DNA from: Campylobacterales bacterium
GTDB lineage: Bacteria > Campylobacterota > Campylobacteria > Campylobacterales > Sulfurimonadaceae
Assembly: GCA_026390135.1 (NCBI GenBank)
Contig: JAPLGN010000046.1
Coordinates: 31,920 to 95,919, forward strand
Length of the DNA: 64,000 nucleotides
Direction: 5' to 3'
Positions 8,904-18,554 of the stretch are shown piece by piece (the first letter of the stretch is position 1; each line of letters begins with the position of its first letter). Made by a program: the position numbers and the translations under genes. Under the pieces are notes generated by a model that searched no databases, had not been told where the DNA came from, and worked only from the letters and a program-made list of their open reading frames with translations.

Positions 8904-9248
8904 ATGATTACAATATATGGGATTAAAAACTGTGGCTCTGTCAAAAAAGCATTTCAATTTTTTAACGAGCACGCCCTAGACTATACCTTTGTTGATTTTA
9001 AAACCTCACCTGTCGATAATGACAAAATTACCCAATGGTCACAAAAAGCTTCTTTATTGCTTCTTCTAAATACCAAAGGGACCACCTACCGAACTTTAGA
9101 TTTAAAATCGCTCACTCTCAACGATAGCGATAAAATAGAATGGATGGCCAAAGAAAATCGTCTTATCAAACGCCCCGTGATAGAATACAACGCAAACCTA
9201 ATCGTCGGTTTTAATCCAACTCAATACGAAGGAATTTTTTTATCATGA
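8904..9248 (+). CDS. ArsC/Spx-family thioredoxin-fold protein
   Basis: A 114-residue thioredoxin-fold protein beginning YGIKNCGSVKKAFQFF, the YffB/ArsC-type active-site region with a single Cys (the position after NC is Gly). The later NTKGTTYR and RLIKRPVIE segments are shared with the ArsC/Spx superfamily (the KRP turn is diagnostic). Arsenate reduction is not implied; YffB-like members have no settled substrate. It overlaps pilT by four bases. Confidence 0.85.
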   Translation: MITIYGIKNCGSVKKAFQFFNEHALDYTFVDFKTSPVDNDKITQWSQKASLLLLLNTKGTTYRTLDLKSLTLNDSDKIEWMAKENRLIKRPVIEYNANLIVGFNPTQYEGIFLS

Positions 9249-10315
9249 GCCAATCACTGGATATTCACAAACTTTTAAAAAGCGTTGTCGCTTACAAATC
9301 ATCTGATTTACACCTTGTTAGTCGTTCTGAACCTCAAATTCGTATTGACGGACGCCTTGTTGCCCTTAATTTGCCCGTTATGGACGGAAAACAAATTGAA
9401 GAAATGGCCTACTCGCTTTTAACCGAAAAACAAAAAAAGGTATTTGAAGAGAATAATGAACTGGACTTTTCCATCGTTATTCCTGATGTAGGTCGTTTTC
9501 GTGCCAACTACTACAAAACAATGGATGATGTTGCCTGTGCGTTTCGTATTATTCCAACTATTATCCCCTCACTCGATGATTTAAATGCCAAAAAAATCTT
9601 TAAAGAGCTAATTAAGCGTGAAAAAGGTCTGATATTGGTTACCGGTCCAACAGGTAGCGGTAAATCCACAACGCTCGCTGCTATGCTCAATGAGGTCAAT
9701 CTCAATGAAGCACGTCATATTATTACCGTAGAAGATCCAGTCGAGTTTGTTCACACCAATAAAAAATCTCTTTTTTCACAACGTAATGTTGGAAGTGATA
9801 CCAAAAGTTTCTCTGCCGCACTCAAGTACGCTCTTCGTCAAGATCCGGATGTTATTTTAATCGGAGAGATGCGCGATCGTGAAACTATTGCTGCCGCACT
9901 TACTGCAGCTGAAACGGGGCACTTGGTTTTTGGAACTCTTCATACCAATTCTGCTCCCAGTACCATCAACCGTATCATTGACGTCTTTAGCGGTGATGAA
10001 CAACCCCAAGTTCGTGCTCAACTCTCAACATCTCTTATTGCCGTTATTTCCCAAGCTCTTCTACCAAAAATAGGAGGGGGACGTGTTGCAGCACAAGAAG
10101 TTATGATTACCAACCCAGCCGTTGCCAACTTGATACGTGAAGACAAAGTGCATCAGCTTTATTCCCAAATGCAACTCAATCAGCAAGGTACGGGAATGAC
10201 CACTCAAACCCAAGAAATTGTGGAGTATTTACGTAAAAAAATGATCAGTAAAGACATCGCAATGCAATATTCCAATAAACCCGATGAACTCCAAAGGGTT
10301 ATCGACTCAATGTAA
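9245..10315 (+). CDS. pilT: Type IV pilus retraction ATPase
   Basis: Hexameric motor that depolymerises type IV pili for twitching motility or DNA uptake. Residues 1-100 form the PAS-like N-terminal domain; the Walker A motif GPTGSGKST is at 134-142; the Asp box is seen as ITVEDPVEFVH, Walker B as DPDVILIGEMRD, and the His box as GHLVFGTLHTNSA. The AIRDM-type C-terminal motif of classical PilT is not obvious, the tail reading EYLRKKMISKDIAMQYS. The length of 356 residues fits. PilB and the pilus structural genes are elsewhere. Confidence 0.94.
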   Translation: MSQSLDIHKLLKSVVAYKSSDLHLVSRSEPQIRIDGRLVALNLPVMDGKQIEEMAYSLLTEKQKKVFEENNELDFSIVIPDVGRFRANYYKTMDDVACAFRIIPTIIPSLDDLNAKKIFKELIKREKGLILVTGPTGSGKSTTLAAMLNEVNLNEARHIITVEDPVEFVHTNKKSLFSQRNVGSDTKSFSAALKYALRQDPDVILIGEMRDRETIAAALTAAETGHLVFGTLHTNSAPSTINRIIDVFSGDEQPQVRAQLSTSLIAVISQALLPKIGGGRVAAQEVMITNPAVANLIREDKVHQLYSQMQLNQQGTGMTTQTQEIVEYLRKKMISKDIAMQYSNKPDELQRVIDSM

Positions 10316-10408
10316 CAAAAAGGTGAGCATTAAATAAATATTAATTTATACAATGCCTCACATCTCCTTTAGGTAACTTCTTGGAATTTTTTCTTATAAT
10401 TCCATATT

Positions 10409-10638
10409 ATGAACAACAAACACTTATTACAGCATTATCAGCTTAAAGCAACGCCGCAAAGAATAGCAATTATTGAAGTAATCATGCACATGTGTTGTGT
10501 AAAACGTGCGGAGAACTTAAAGATATTCCCTTTGATCCAACAAGTTTACTGGAAGATACAGTAAAAAGAAGTGATTATCGTGCGGATGATGTATCGATTA
10601 TGATTTCGGGCCTTTGCCCTGAATGTCAGAAAAAGTAA
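10409..10638 (+). pseudogene. Fur/PerR-family regulator remnant with internal deletion and frame change
   Basis: The stretch opens as a Fur-type N-terminus (MNNKHLLQHYQLKATPQRIAIIEVI), then after about 24 codons jumps to the C-terminal zinc site in another frame (LCKTCGELKDIP ... SGLCPECQKK, stop at 10636). The winged helix and most of the dimerisation region are missing. In the starting frame translation ends after about 51 residues. Both pairs of structural-zinc cysteines survive in the tail, so the loss seems recent. An intact fur lies 3 kb downstream. Confidence 0.8.
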
Positions 10639-10643
10639 TAATC

Positions 10644-10673
10644 CCGTCATCCTCGGACTTGATCCGGGGATCC
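10644..10673. repeat. Dispersed palindromic repeat, second type
   Basis: CCGTCATCCTCGGACTTGATCCGGGGATCC is an imperfect palindrome with a loop at ACTTGA. It lies directly beside the GGATTCCCGCCTTCGCGGGAATGAC type, in the gap between the Fur-family remnant and the DAHP synthase gene. Elements like these occur scattered through many proteobacterial genomes. Confidence 0.65.
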
Positions 10674-10690
10674 ATCTTAAAATAAAAGCT

Positions 10691-10715
10691 GGATTCCCGC
10701 CTTCGCGGGAATGAC
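10691..10715. repeat. Dispersed palindromic repeat GGATTCCCGCCTTCGCGGGAATGAC (copy 1)
   Basis: The stem ATTCCCGC / GCGGGAAT closes on a CTTC loop. Two further identical copies lie at 24666 and 59403, all preceded by AAGCT. This copy ends one base from the stop codon of the DAHP synthase gene and could act as its transcription terminator. Confidence 0.85.
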
Positions 10716-10716
10716 A

Positions 10717-12063
10717 TTAAGGATGCGCTTCTCTAAGCGTATCTGCGATTAAGAAAGCGAGTTCTAACGACTGGTCGGCATTCAATCTTGGATCGCAATG
10801 CGTATGGTAACGGCTCTTGAGATTTTCAGAGGTAATCTCAAATGACCCACCAAGGCACTCAGTAACATCTTTACCGGTCATTTCCAAATGAACGCCACCT
10901 GCATACGTCCCTTCGGATTTGTGTACTTGGAAAAATTGTTTCATCTCTTTGAGAACTGCATCCACAGGACGGGTTTTATATCCATTACTGGTAATGGTAT
11001 TTCCGTGCATCGGATCACAACTCCATAATACTTTTTTTCCTTCTCTCTCAATTGCACGAATCAAAGCCGGCATTCCATCCGCAACCTTGTCAGCACCCAT
11101 TCGAACGATAACATTGAGGCGTCCTGCTTCATTGGTAGGATTTAAAATATCACACAAACGAATCAAGTCTTCAGGATCCATCGAAGGACCTGCCTTAACG
11201 CCGATCGGATTTTGGATACCACGCATAAATTCAACGTGTGCACCGTCAAGTTGACGTGTTCGGTCTCCAATCCAAAGCATATGCGAAGAAACATCATACC
11301 ATTCTCCCGTTAGAGAATCTTGACGTGTAAATGCCTCTTCATAATTAAGCAATAATGCTTCATGTGAGGTATAAAAATCAGTTTCTCGTAGAGTTCTGGA
11401 AACTTCCGATGTAATTCCGCATGCTGCCATAAAACGCAATGAATTATCAATTTGACGTGAAATTTCATCGTATTTTTTGGTTAACTCGTTTTGCCCAACA
11501 AAACCGAGATTCCACGCATGAACTTGGTTTAAGTCCGCTAATCCGCCGGATGCAAATGCACGAAGAAGATTCAGTGTGGCTGCAGACTGATTGTACGCTT
11601 GAACCATACGATAGGGATCAGGGATACGGGCAGCAGCATTAAATTCTACACCATTGATAATATCGCCACGATAACTCGGAAGAGTCACACCATCAATCGT
11701 TTCCATATCAGCCGATCTAGGCTTAGCAAACTGTCCGCCTAAACGCCCTATTTTAACAACTGGAACGCCACCGGCAAAGGTCATTACTACGGCCATTTGC
11801 ATCATAACTTTGAAAGTATCTCGAATGTTGTGCGCATGAAACTCTGAAAAACTTTCAGCACAATCTCCGCCTTGAAGTAAAAAGGCTTTCCCCTCACATA
11901 CATCCGCAAGGTTTTTCTTCAAATTTCTAGCTTCACCCGCAAAAACAAGAGGTGGATAATTTTTAAGTTGTTCTTCAATCTCTTTTAACCGTACCTGATC
12001 TGGATAGGTAGGCTGCTGCGTGATTGGTTTATCTCTCCAACTCGCTCGGCTCCATGTACTCAT
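10717..12063 (-). CDS. Class II (AroA-II) 3-deoxy-7-phosphoheptulonate synthase
   Basis: First enzyme of the shikimate pathway, joining phosphoenolpyruvate and erythrose 4-phosphate. The 448-residue plant-type class II form is recognised by [15 protein letters not shown] at the start, [48 protein letters not shown] and [15 protein letters not shown]. It is distinct from the class I AroF/G/H enzymes. Stands alone, with a hairpin repeat just after its stop. The pathway is continued by trpE and aroE in this window. Confidence 0.95.
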   Translation of the reverse strand: MSTWSRASWRDKPITQQPTYPDQVRLKEIEEQLKNYPPLVFAGEARNLKKNLADVCEGKAFLLQGGDCAESFSEFHAHNIRDTFKVMMQMAVVMTFAGGVPVVKIGRLGGQFAKPRSADMETIDGVTLPSYRGDIINGVEFNAAARIPDPYRMVQAYNQSAATLNLLRAFASGGLADLNQVHAWNLGFVGQNELTKKYDEISRQIDNSLRFMAACGITSEVSRTLRETDFYTSHEALLLNYEEAFTRQDSLTGEWYDVSSHMLWIGDRTRQLDGAHVEFMRGIQNPIGVKAGPSMDPEDLIRLCDILNPTNEAGRLNVIVRMGADKVADGMPALIRAIEREGKKVLWSCDPMHGNTITSNGYKTRPVDAVLKEMKQFFQVHKSEGTYAGGVHLEMTGKDVTECLGGSFEITSENLKSRYHTHCDPRLNADQSLELAFLIADTLREAHP

Positions 12064-12195
12064 TTAATATATATCTCCAATCTTACTAGATTGCCAAAAG
12101 GCTTATTTGTTATTTTTAAAGTAAGCAATTTTATCGTTTTATCCTAAAAAGCGACTGATTATGGTAACTGAAAGCTATATTTAGGTTTTAAAAAG

Positions 12196-12201
12196 TATAA
12201 T
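12196..12201 (+). promoter_or_regulatory. Predicted -10 box for the diguanylate cyclase operon
   Basis: A perfect TATAAT preceded by an A/T-rich stretch (ggttttaaaaag), 41 bases before the first codon and directed into the diguanylate cyclase-cvpA-fur-lysS-glyA run. Confidence 0.5.
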
Positions 12202-12242
12202 TGCGTCATTTCAAAGAGAGATAATTCATCCTAAGAGAGTCA

Positions 12243-13169
12243 ATGAAATCAACACAAGTGAACTTTTTTTTATCTCTTTTTTGCAAAGAGCTCTCCTTTC
12301 ATTTAGAGACTGCTAGCGCGCGGCAAGATAAAATTGCCCCTGACGAATTGGCAGAAATCATTTCTTTAGCAACAAAAGAAGTTCTTGAGCACTATTTAAA
12401 TGGCGAACTTGATATGCATGAATATGCCGCTGACACGGAAAATGAATATAAAGACATCGCATTGTTGAGCATTGATTCTTATATCCAATCAAACCAAACA
12501 TTTGAAAAAATAACTGATGATCATGCAAATATTTTAAAAGAGCATAAAAATCCAAATTTTATTGATTTCAATAATATAAGTGAAAAATTTGTAGATATTC
12601 AATCACACATGAGCCACGAAGTTAAACGTGCTAATAAAATTATTCAAGACTTGCACGAACAAGTTAAAACACTTGAAGTCACAACAACACTTGATCCTCT
12701 TACAAAAACATTTAATCGATATGCACTCCAAAACAATCTTACTGAACTTCTAACAAAGCATCGTCAGATAGAAGAACTTTTTATTCTGATGATCGATATT
12801 GACAACTTTAAAACTATTAATGATCTTCATGGACATATTGCAGGCGATAAAGTTCTCATCTTTATTGCTAAATTGCTCAAAAAAACCCTTAGAGACGGTG
12901 ATAAAGTGTACCGATTTGGTGGAGAAGAGTTTGTCATCATCCTCAACCGAACCGATTTAGAAGGGGCGCAATTGGTATCTAACCGCATTTTAAATCTTTG
13001 CCGCCAGAATAAACCGGTTTTTCACAATGAACAAATCACAGTTACCTTAAGTGTAGGACTGACTCAAACACGAAATAAAGACACAATGGATGACGTAATT
13101 CATCGCGCAGATACGGCACTGTATCGTGCAAAAAACAATGGAAAAGACAGAATGGAGATAGAATTATAA
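12243..13169 (+). CDS. GGDEF-domain diguanylate cyclase
   Basis: Makes cyclic di-GMP. The N-terminal 145 residues are helical, without membrane segments or a recognised sensor, ending in a coiled linker (EVKRANKIIQDLHEQVKTLE). The cyclase domain follows, with DPLTKTFNRYAL, metal-binding DIDNFK, and an intact GGEEF active site at 226-230. An RxxD product-inhibition site (RDGD, 217-220) sits five residues before it, so feedback inhibition is expected. The stop codon shares one base with the cvpA start. Confidence 0.94.
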   Translation: MKSTQVNFFLSLFCKELSFHLETASARQDKIAPDELAEIISLATKEVLEHYLNGELDMHEYAADTENEYKDIALLSIDSYIQSNQTFEKITDDHANILKEHKNPNFIDFNNISEKFVDIQSHMSHEVKRANKIIQDLHEQVKTLEVTTTLDPLTKTFNRYALQNNLTELLTKHRQIEELFILMIDIDNFKTINDLHGHIAGDKVLIFIAKLLKKTLRDGDKVYRFGGEEFVIILNRTDLEGAQLVSNRILNLCRQNKPVFHNEQITVTLSVGLTQTRNKDTMDDVIHRADTALYRAKNNGKDRMEIEL

Positions 13170-13732
13170 TGGACTTAAATTATTTTGATGTGGCAGTTGG
13201 ATCAATCGTATTATTGCTAGGGTTAAAAGGACTTTTGAATGGTTTTTCAAAAGAACTTTTTGGACTAATCGGAATTGTAGGCGGACTCTTTGTTGCTTCT
13301 CATATCGGTGGGGCCATTGGGAATTTTTTAAATAATCTACTCTTTAACTTCGAAACAACAACTGCCATCAACCTTATAGGTTTTGTTTTTAGTGTTGGTA
13401 TTTTTTGGCTTCTTATGGTGGCATTGGGTGCTGGCTTTAAGCGCCTTAGTTCCCTTAGCGGACTGGGAAGTTTAGACCGAGCGTTAGGCTTTGTGGTGGG
13501 AGCAAGTAAATTCTTTTTTATCCTTTCTGTCATAATTTATGCTCTTTTTAGTGTCACTGCTATCCGTGAAAATTTTGGTGAAAAAATGAAAAGCAGTATC
13601 TTCTTTGAACCTATGTTTGCTACTGGTAATTTTATTTTACATATTGAAACAAAGGACGTCACAAGCCTCCTCGATTCCAATGACAGTGATAAGAATATTT
13701 CCCATTCTTCATCCGATAAAAAGGAGAAATAA
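13169..13732 (+). CDS. cvpA: CvpA-family inner-membrane protein
   Basis: A 187-residue protein with four hydrophobic helices (LGLKGLLNGFSKELFGLIGIV, VASHIGG...IGNFL, LIGFVFSVGIFWLLMVALGAG, FVVGASKFFFILSVIIYALF) and the conserved RALGFVVG turn of the CvpA family. Members are linked to colicin V production and envelope stress resistance, without a defined activity. The charged Ser/Asp-rich C-terminal tail is cytoplasmic. Coupled to the cyclase gene (TAATG) and followed five bases on by fur. Confidence 0.9.
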   Translation: MDLNYFDVAVGSIVLLLGLKGLLNGFSKELFGLIGIVGGLFVASHIGGAIGNFLNNLLFNFETTTAINLIGFVFSVGIFWLLMVALGAGFKRLSSLSGLGSLDRALGFVVGASKFFFILSVIIYALFSVTAIRENFGEKMKSSIFFEPMFATGNFILHIETKDVTSLLDSNDSDKNISHSSSDKKEK

Positions 13733-13736
13733 TCGC

Positions 13737-14213
13737 ATGGGCTCTTTAACTAATTTTACAGAACGCACTGTTGAATATGCGAAATTCTTAAACGATTTCA
13801 AACAACTTCTCAAAGAGAACAGTTTGAAATTTACCATACAGCGTGAAGTAATTTTAGAGATGTTATACAACTCTGACGAGCATCTCACACCTGAAGGATT
13901 GCATCATCTCATCCAAGAAAAACACCCTGATTTAAACACCGGGATTGCAACTGTTTATCGTACCCTCTCGCTTCTTGAAGATTCCGAGATGGTAACATCC
14001 CTCTCATTTGGGGCACAAGGCAAAAAATACGAGCTGGGTGCGAAGGATCATCATGATCACATAATCTGTACAAAATGTGGCAGTATTAGTGAATTCGTCG
14101 ATGAAGAAATTGAGTCTAGACAGAAAAAAATTGCCGAAGAGCTTGGCTTTATAATGCAAGAACACTCAATGCAAATTTATGGCATTTGCAAATCATGCCA
14201 AACTAAAAAATAA
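13737..14213 (+). CDS. fur: Ferric uptake regulator
   Basis: Iron-responsive repressor of 158 residues. The ORF track starts at 13605, inside cvpA, but ATG 13737 has AAGGAG ten bases upstream and yields the family N-terminus, so I use it. The winged helix covers LKENSLKFTIQREVILEML to NTGIATVYRTLSLLE; the metal-binding region is KDHHDHIICTKCGSISEF with the second Cys pair in GICKSCQTKK. The order fur-lysS-glyA is conserved across Campylobacter relatives. Confidence 0.95.
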   Translation: MGSLTNFTERTVEYAKFLNDFKQLLKENSLKFTIQREVILEMLYNSDEHLTPEGLHHLIQEKHPDLNTGIATVYRTLSLLEDSEMVTSLSFGAQGKKYELGAKDHHDHIICTKCGSISEFVDEEIESRQKKIAEELGFIMQEHSMQIYGICKSCQTKK

Positions 14214-14225
14214 AGGGAATTTATT

Positions 14226-15749
14226 GTGACATTCGATAATCAATATGTAGTTCAACGAATTGAAAAAGCCAACCAATTGAGAGAGGCAGGAATCGATCCC
14301 TACGCAAACAACTCTGCACGGAATACTACCATTGAGAAATTCAATAACGTTAACTCAGATCTTTTTCAAAAAGAAGATAAACGGGATGAACATCGTCACT
14401 ATACCGTTGCAGGGCGTATTAAACTCTATCGCTTGATGGGAAAAGCGAGCTTTGTTAAAATTGAAGATGAGAGCGGAATGCTCCAAATTTACGTTGCGCG
14501 TGATAATCTTCCTGAGAATTTTTACAATGACATCTTTAAAAAACTCATTGAAGTCGGTGATATTATCGAAGTAAGCGGTTATCCGTTTGTTACCCAGCAA
14601 GGTGAACTTTCACTTCATGTCGATACCTTAAAAATTCTTACCAAAGCCATTTCACCGCTCCCTGAAAAATTCCACGGAATTACCGATAAAGAGATGCGCT
14701 ACCGCCAACGCTATCTTGATCTCATTATGAATTCTGAAGTACGAAAAACCTTTCATATTCGTTCACGTGTCATCAGCTTAACACGCCGTTTCTTTGAAGA
14801 CAAAGGCTTCTTAGAAGTTGAAACACCAATGATGCACCCTATTGCAGGTGGAGCAAATGCCAAACCGTTCGTTACCCATCATAATGCATTAGGTGTTGAC
14901 CGTTTTTTACGAATTGCCCCGGAACTTTATCTCAAGCGTCTCATCGTCGGCGGATTTGAAGCGGTATTTGAAATCAATCGCAATTTTCGTAATGAAGGAA
15001 TGGATGCAACCCATAACCCTGAGTTTACCTCTATCGAATTTTATTGGGCGTATAAAACCTACAAAGATTTGATTGTCATTACCAAAGAGTATTTTGATTA
15101 TCTTTTCGATCACTTGAATCTTCCTAAACGTCTTCCGTATGGTGATTTTGAGATTGATTTCGACCAATTTACTGAGATCGAACTTATCAAAAGTCTGAGC
15201 GTTATCGGCGGCGTTCCTGAGAATATCGTTAATGATAAAGAAGCTATTTTAGAGTTTTTACGTTCTCAGAAACTTGAGGCAAAAGCAACCCTCAACTTAG
15301 GTCAGCTTCAAGGCGAACTTTTTGATGAATTTGTTGAGTCCAAGTTGATTAACCCAACATTTATCACCCATTATCCGGTTGAGATTTCTCCGCTTGCTCG
15401 TCGTAATGATGAGCGCCCAGAACTTACCGACCGTTTTGAACTCTTCATCGCAGGTCGCGAAATTGCCAATGCCTTTAGTGAGCTTAATGATCCGATCGAT
15501 CAGCTAGAGCGTTTCAACGGGCAAATGGCTGCCAAAGAGTGTGGCGATGATGAAGCCCACGAGATGGATGAAGATTTCGTCACTGCCCTATCCTATGGAA
15601 TGGCCCCAACAGCAGGTCAGGGAATCGGAATCGATCGCCTTGTCATGATGCTTACCAATCAACACTCAATTCGGGATGTTTTACTCTTCCCAGCTATGAA
15701 ACCACAAAATAACAATCTTAACAACGGAGAACACAATGAGCTTTCTTAA
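14226..15749 (+). CDS. lysS: Lysyl-tRNA synthetase (class II)
   Basis: Charges tRNA(Lys). An N-terminal OB-fold anticodon-binding domain ([24 protein letters not shown]) precedes the class II catalytic core: motif 1 around [15 protein letters not shown], motif 2 [20 protein letters not shown], and motif 3 [13 protein letters not shown]. The length of 507 residues is normal. It overlaps glyA by 14 bases in a different frame, so the two are translated together. Confidence 0.97.
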   Translation: MTFDNQYVVQRIEKANQLREAGIDPYANNSARNTTIEKFNNVNSDLFQKEDKRDEHRHYTVAGRIKLYRLMGKASFVKIEDESGMLQIYVARDNLPENFYNDIFKKLIEVGDIIEVSGYPFVTQQGELSLHVDTLKILTKAISPLPEKFHGITDKEMRYRQRYLDLIMNSEVRKTFHIRSRVISLTRRFFEDKGFLEVETPMMHPIAGGANAKPFVTHHNALGVDRFLRIAPELYLKRLIVGGFEAVFEINRNFRNEGMDATHNPEFTSIEFYWAYKTYKDLIVITKEYFDYLFDHLNLPKRLPYGDFEIDFDQFTEIELIKSLSVIGGVPENIVNDKEAILEFLRSQKLEAKATLNLGQLQGELFDEFVESKLINPTFITHYPVEISPLARRNDERPELTDRFELFIAGREIANAFSELNDPIDQLERFNGQMAAKECGDDEAHEMDEDFVTALSYGMAPTAGQGIGIDRLVMMLTNQHSIRDVLLFPAMKPQNNNLNNGEHNELS

Positions 15750-16983
15750 AGAATTCGATAACGAAATTTACGCCCTATGTGAGCAAGAGCTCGAACGCGA
15801 AACGGATCATTTAGAGATGATCGCTTCAGAAAACTTCACCCTCCCCGCCGTCATGGAAGCGATGGGAAGTATATTTACAAACAAATATGCCGAAGGATAC
15901 CCTGGAAAACGATACTACGGCGGATGTGAATACGCGGATGGTGTTGAGCAACTGGCAATTGACCGCGCATGTAAACTTTTTGGATGTAACTATGCAAACG
16001 TACAACCCCACTCAGGTTCATCTGCAAATGGTGCAGTATATGCTGCATTATTGCAAGCGGGAGATAAATTATTAGGGATGGATCTTAGCCACGGTGGGCA
16101 CTTAACCCATGGTTCAAAAGTCAGTTTTTCCGGTAAAAACTATCACAGTTTTTCATATGGTGTAGAACTTGATGGATGCATTAATTATGAGCGTGTCTTG
16201 GATATCGCCAAAATTGTACAGCCTAAAATTATTGTGTGTGGTGCTTCAGCGTATGCACGTGAAATCGATTTTGCTAAGTTTCGCGAAATCGCTGATGCGG
16301 TTGGAGCAATTTTGTTTGCCGACATCGCGCACATTGCAGGTCTCGTGTGTGCTGGAGAGCACCCAAGCCCGTTCCCTCATGCACATATTGTGACAACCAC
16401 CACTCACAAAACCCTTGCCGGTCCTCGCGGCGGTATGATTATGACCAATGATGAAGAGATTGCCAAAAAAATAAATTCTGCTATCTTCCCAGCTCTTCAA
16501 GGCGGACCATTGGTTCACGTTATTGCAGCCAAAGCAGTTGGATTTAAATACAACCTCTCACCTGAGTGGAAAGTCTACGCAAAACAAGTCAAAGCTAATG
16601 CAAAAGTTCTCGCTGAAGTATTAATTAAACGCGGATATGACATTGTCAGCGGTGGAACCGACAATCATCTTATCTTGGTCTCTTTCTTGAATAAATCATT
16701 TAGCGGTAAAGAAGCCGATGCAGCTCTTGGACGTGCGGGAATTACCGTCAATAAAAATACCGTTCCGGGAGAAACACGTTCACCGTTTATCACTTCAGGT
16801 ATCCGTATCGGAAGCCCTGCCCTTACATCACGCGGGATGAAAGAAAAAGAGTTTGAAATTATTGCGAATAAAATTGCCGATGTTTTGGATGATATTGAGA
16901 ATACAACTGCCCAAGAAGCTATAAAAGAAGAGTTAAAAGCACTTGCACGCGGATTTATTATCTATACACAATCTACCTATTAA
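15736..16983 (+). CDS. glyA: Serine hydroxymethyltransferase
   Basis: PLP enzyme that interconverts serine and glycine while charging tetrahydrofolate with a one-carbon unit. The family is clear from [56 protein letters not shown] and the PLP-lysine motif [15 protein letters not shown]. The length of 415 residues is standard. It follows lysS with a 14-base overlap. Confidence 0.97.
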   Translation: MSFLKEFDNEIYALCEQELERETDHLEMIASENFTLPAVMEAMGSIFTNKYAEGYPGKRYYGGCEYADGVEQLAIDRACKLFGCNYANVQPHSGSSANGAVYAALLQAGDKLLGMDLSHGGHLTHGSKVSFSGKNYHSFSYGVELDGCINYERVLDIAKIVQPKIIVCGASAYAREIDFAKFREIADAVGAILFADIAHIAGLVCAGEHPSPFPHAHIVTTTTHKTLAGPRGGMIMTNDEEIAKKINSAIFPALQGGPLVHVIAAKAVGFKYNLSPEWKVYAKQVKANAKVLAEVLIKRGYDIVSGGTDNHLILVSFLNKSFSGKEADAALGRAGITVNKNTVPGETRSPFITSGIRIGSPALTSRGMKEKEFEIIANKIADVLDDIENTTAQEAIKEELKALARGFIIYTQSTY

Positions 16984-17038
16984 AAACTATCGCTCCTGTT
17001 GGGGCAAAAATAGAGATGCGATACAAGGAGTTTAAATT

Positions 17039-17581
17039 ATGACATCAATGGATATAAAACTTATCAAAATGATCTCGGATCATTATTGGCTTAAACACGA
17101 TACTATGGTTGATAAGATCGAGTTTAAAGGGCGTACTTTTTACAATAAATACGAAAAAATATCTAAACCTATAACTCAAGCACTCATTGATCAACATCAT
17201 AAAAAACAGATTACTATTGCTCATTCTCTTATCAATCAATTTGGTAAAGTAGAAAATATTGTTATTGATTATAACGGTACGGATACTCAACGCTTCTATC
17301 ATAAGGCACAATTATTGCTTAGAGAAGAAGGATATATTAATTTTACCGCTTTTGAGACAAAAACACCGGGACATTTGCATGTGTATATCCACAAAGGGCA
17401 TACAACGTTGCAAGAAGCGATTCAATTGGGTAAGATGCTTTCATTAAAACTTGCTGCCAAGCAGCCAAAACAGTGGCGAATGTTCCCAGCGGATGATTTA
17501 CCACCAGAGTATAACATTCTTAATCTGCCCTACGAAGTCTACTCGAAAGAACGTGGTGCTGCGTGGTCAAAGCACCTATAA
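17039..17581 (+). CDS. DUF1882-family protein
   Basis: A 180-residue soluble protein found next to glyA in Campylobacter and relatives. Motifs include DHYWLKHDTMVDKIEFKGRT near the start and KTPGHLHVYIHKGHTTLQEA, a region that may bind a nucleotide or phosphorylated ligand, then KQPKQWRMFPADDLPPEYN. Its place between glyA and a SPOR-domain gene is conserved in the phylum. No biochemical role is known. An AAGGAG site precedes the ATG. Confidence 0.8.
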   Translation: MTSMDIKLIKMISDHYWLKHDTMVDKIEFKGRTFYNKYEKISKPITQALIDQHHKKQITIAHSLINQFGKVENIVIDYNGTDTQRFYHKAQLLLREEGYINFTAFETKTPGHLHVYIHKGHTTLQEAIQLGKMLSLKLAAKQPKQWRMFPADDLPPEYNILNLPYEVYSKERGAAWSKHL

Positions 17582-17710
17582 TGAACGCCCATTGGAGTAA
17601 AAACCCAACAGGCTGCGCTAACGCTGAGTTTCACCCTAAGGGTACTTTGTCTTCAGCAGAAAGCCCACGCATAGTAAACCATGCTTTAAAACATACATTA
17701 GGAGACTAAA

Positions 17711-18553
17711 ATGGAAGAAAAAAACGAACTTAACGACATTATTCTAAATAAAAGCGGCTCAAGTACAGGAAGTAAAAAGCTGTTACTGGCCATTGCTACT
17801 TTGACGCTTATTCTTATCATTGTATTAGTCATTATGAACTCACTTAAAAATGATGTAGTTCAAAAGGCTCCTCAAGCCATTCTTCCACCTGAGCCCAGTG
17901 CGCCAACAGAAATCATTAATGATCCATTATTTGAACCTGTAGAAGTGATTCAAGAAGGTAATGAAAGTGCAAAAACTCAAACATTAGATCAAGTTGCACA
18001 GAAAATTAAAGAAGAATCACTGCAAAACGCACCATCCAGTCAACCTACAGTTGTTCAAGCTGCACCGGCTGTAATAACACCTGTAAAAACTACTCCTGAA
18101 GCAAAATCTGTTACACAAAAAACAGTTGCTCAGCCAACTATTGCAAAAGCTCAAAAAGTTGAAGCAAAAACAATACAAGCAGCACCGGTGAAACAAGAAC
18201 CTAAAAAAGTGGTTCAACCAAAAATAGTTCCGAAAGCCGCTCCCGTTGTAAAAGCTCCGGCAACAATCGTTCCTGCACCCAAAACACCTGAGCCAAAAGC
18301 TGAAGTAAAAACTGTACCGGCAGTTACGAATACCGGTACTGTCTATTTTATCCAAGTCGGTTCATTTGCTAAAGAGCCAAGTAAGGTTCTAATAGACCGT
18401 TTGAATGCCAGTGGACTGAAATATACTACTCAAAAAACAGGTGAAACTACCAAAGTTTTAGTGGGACCGTTCCAAGGGGAAAAAGCTGTACAGGATGCGA
18501 TGAGTAATATTCATCAAAATATCGAAGCCAAAGCGTTCAAGATAAAGGGATAA
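17711..18553 (+). CDS. SPOR-domain membrane protein
   Basis: Cell-envelope protein of 280 residues. After a short cytoplasmic start there is one membrane helix (LLLAIATLTLILIIVLVIM), then a long low-complexity periplasmic linker rich in Pro, Ala, Lys and Val (about residues 50-205), and a C-terminal SPOR domain (VYFIQVGSFAKEPSK to the end) that in other proteins binds denuded septal peptidoglycan. A role in division or cell-wall remodelling is likely. It follows DUF1882 and precedes trpE by one base. Confidence 0.9.
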   Translation: MEEKNELNDIILNKSGSSTGSKKLLLAIATLTLILIIVLVIMNSLKNDVVQKAPQAILPPEPSAPTEIINDPLFEPVEVIQEGNESAKTQTLDQVAQKIKEESLQNAPSSQPTVVQAAPAVITPVKTTPEAKSVTQKTVAQPTIAKAQKVEAKTIQAAPVKQEPKKVVQPKIVPKAAPVVKAPATIVPAPKTPEPKAEVKTVPAVTNTGTVYFIQVGSFAKEPSKVLIDRLNASGLKYTTQKTGETTKVLVGPFQGEKAVQDAMSNIHQNIEAKAFKIKG

Positions 18554-18554
18554 T

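Noticed and set aside
13605-13736. Long N-terminal extension of Fur in the ORF track
   Set aside because: It lies within cvpA in another frame; ATG 13737 has AAGGAG at proper distance and gives the normal Fur length.
18017-18355. Cys/Phe-rich minus-strand ORF inside the SPOR gene
   Set aside because: Reverse complement of the Pro/Ala/Lys-rich linker; low-complexity shadow.
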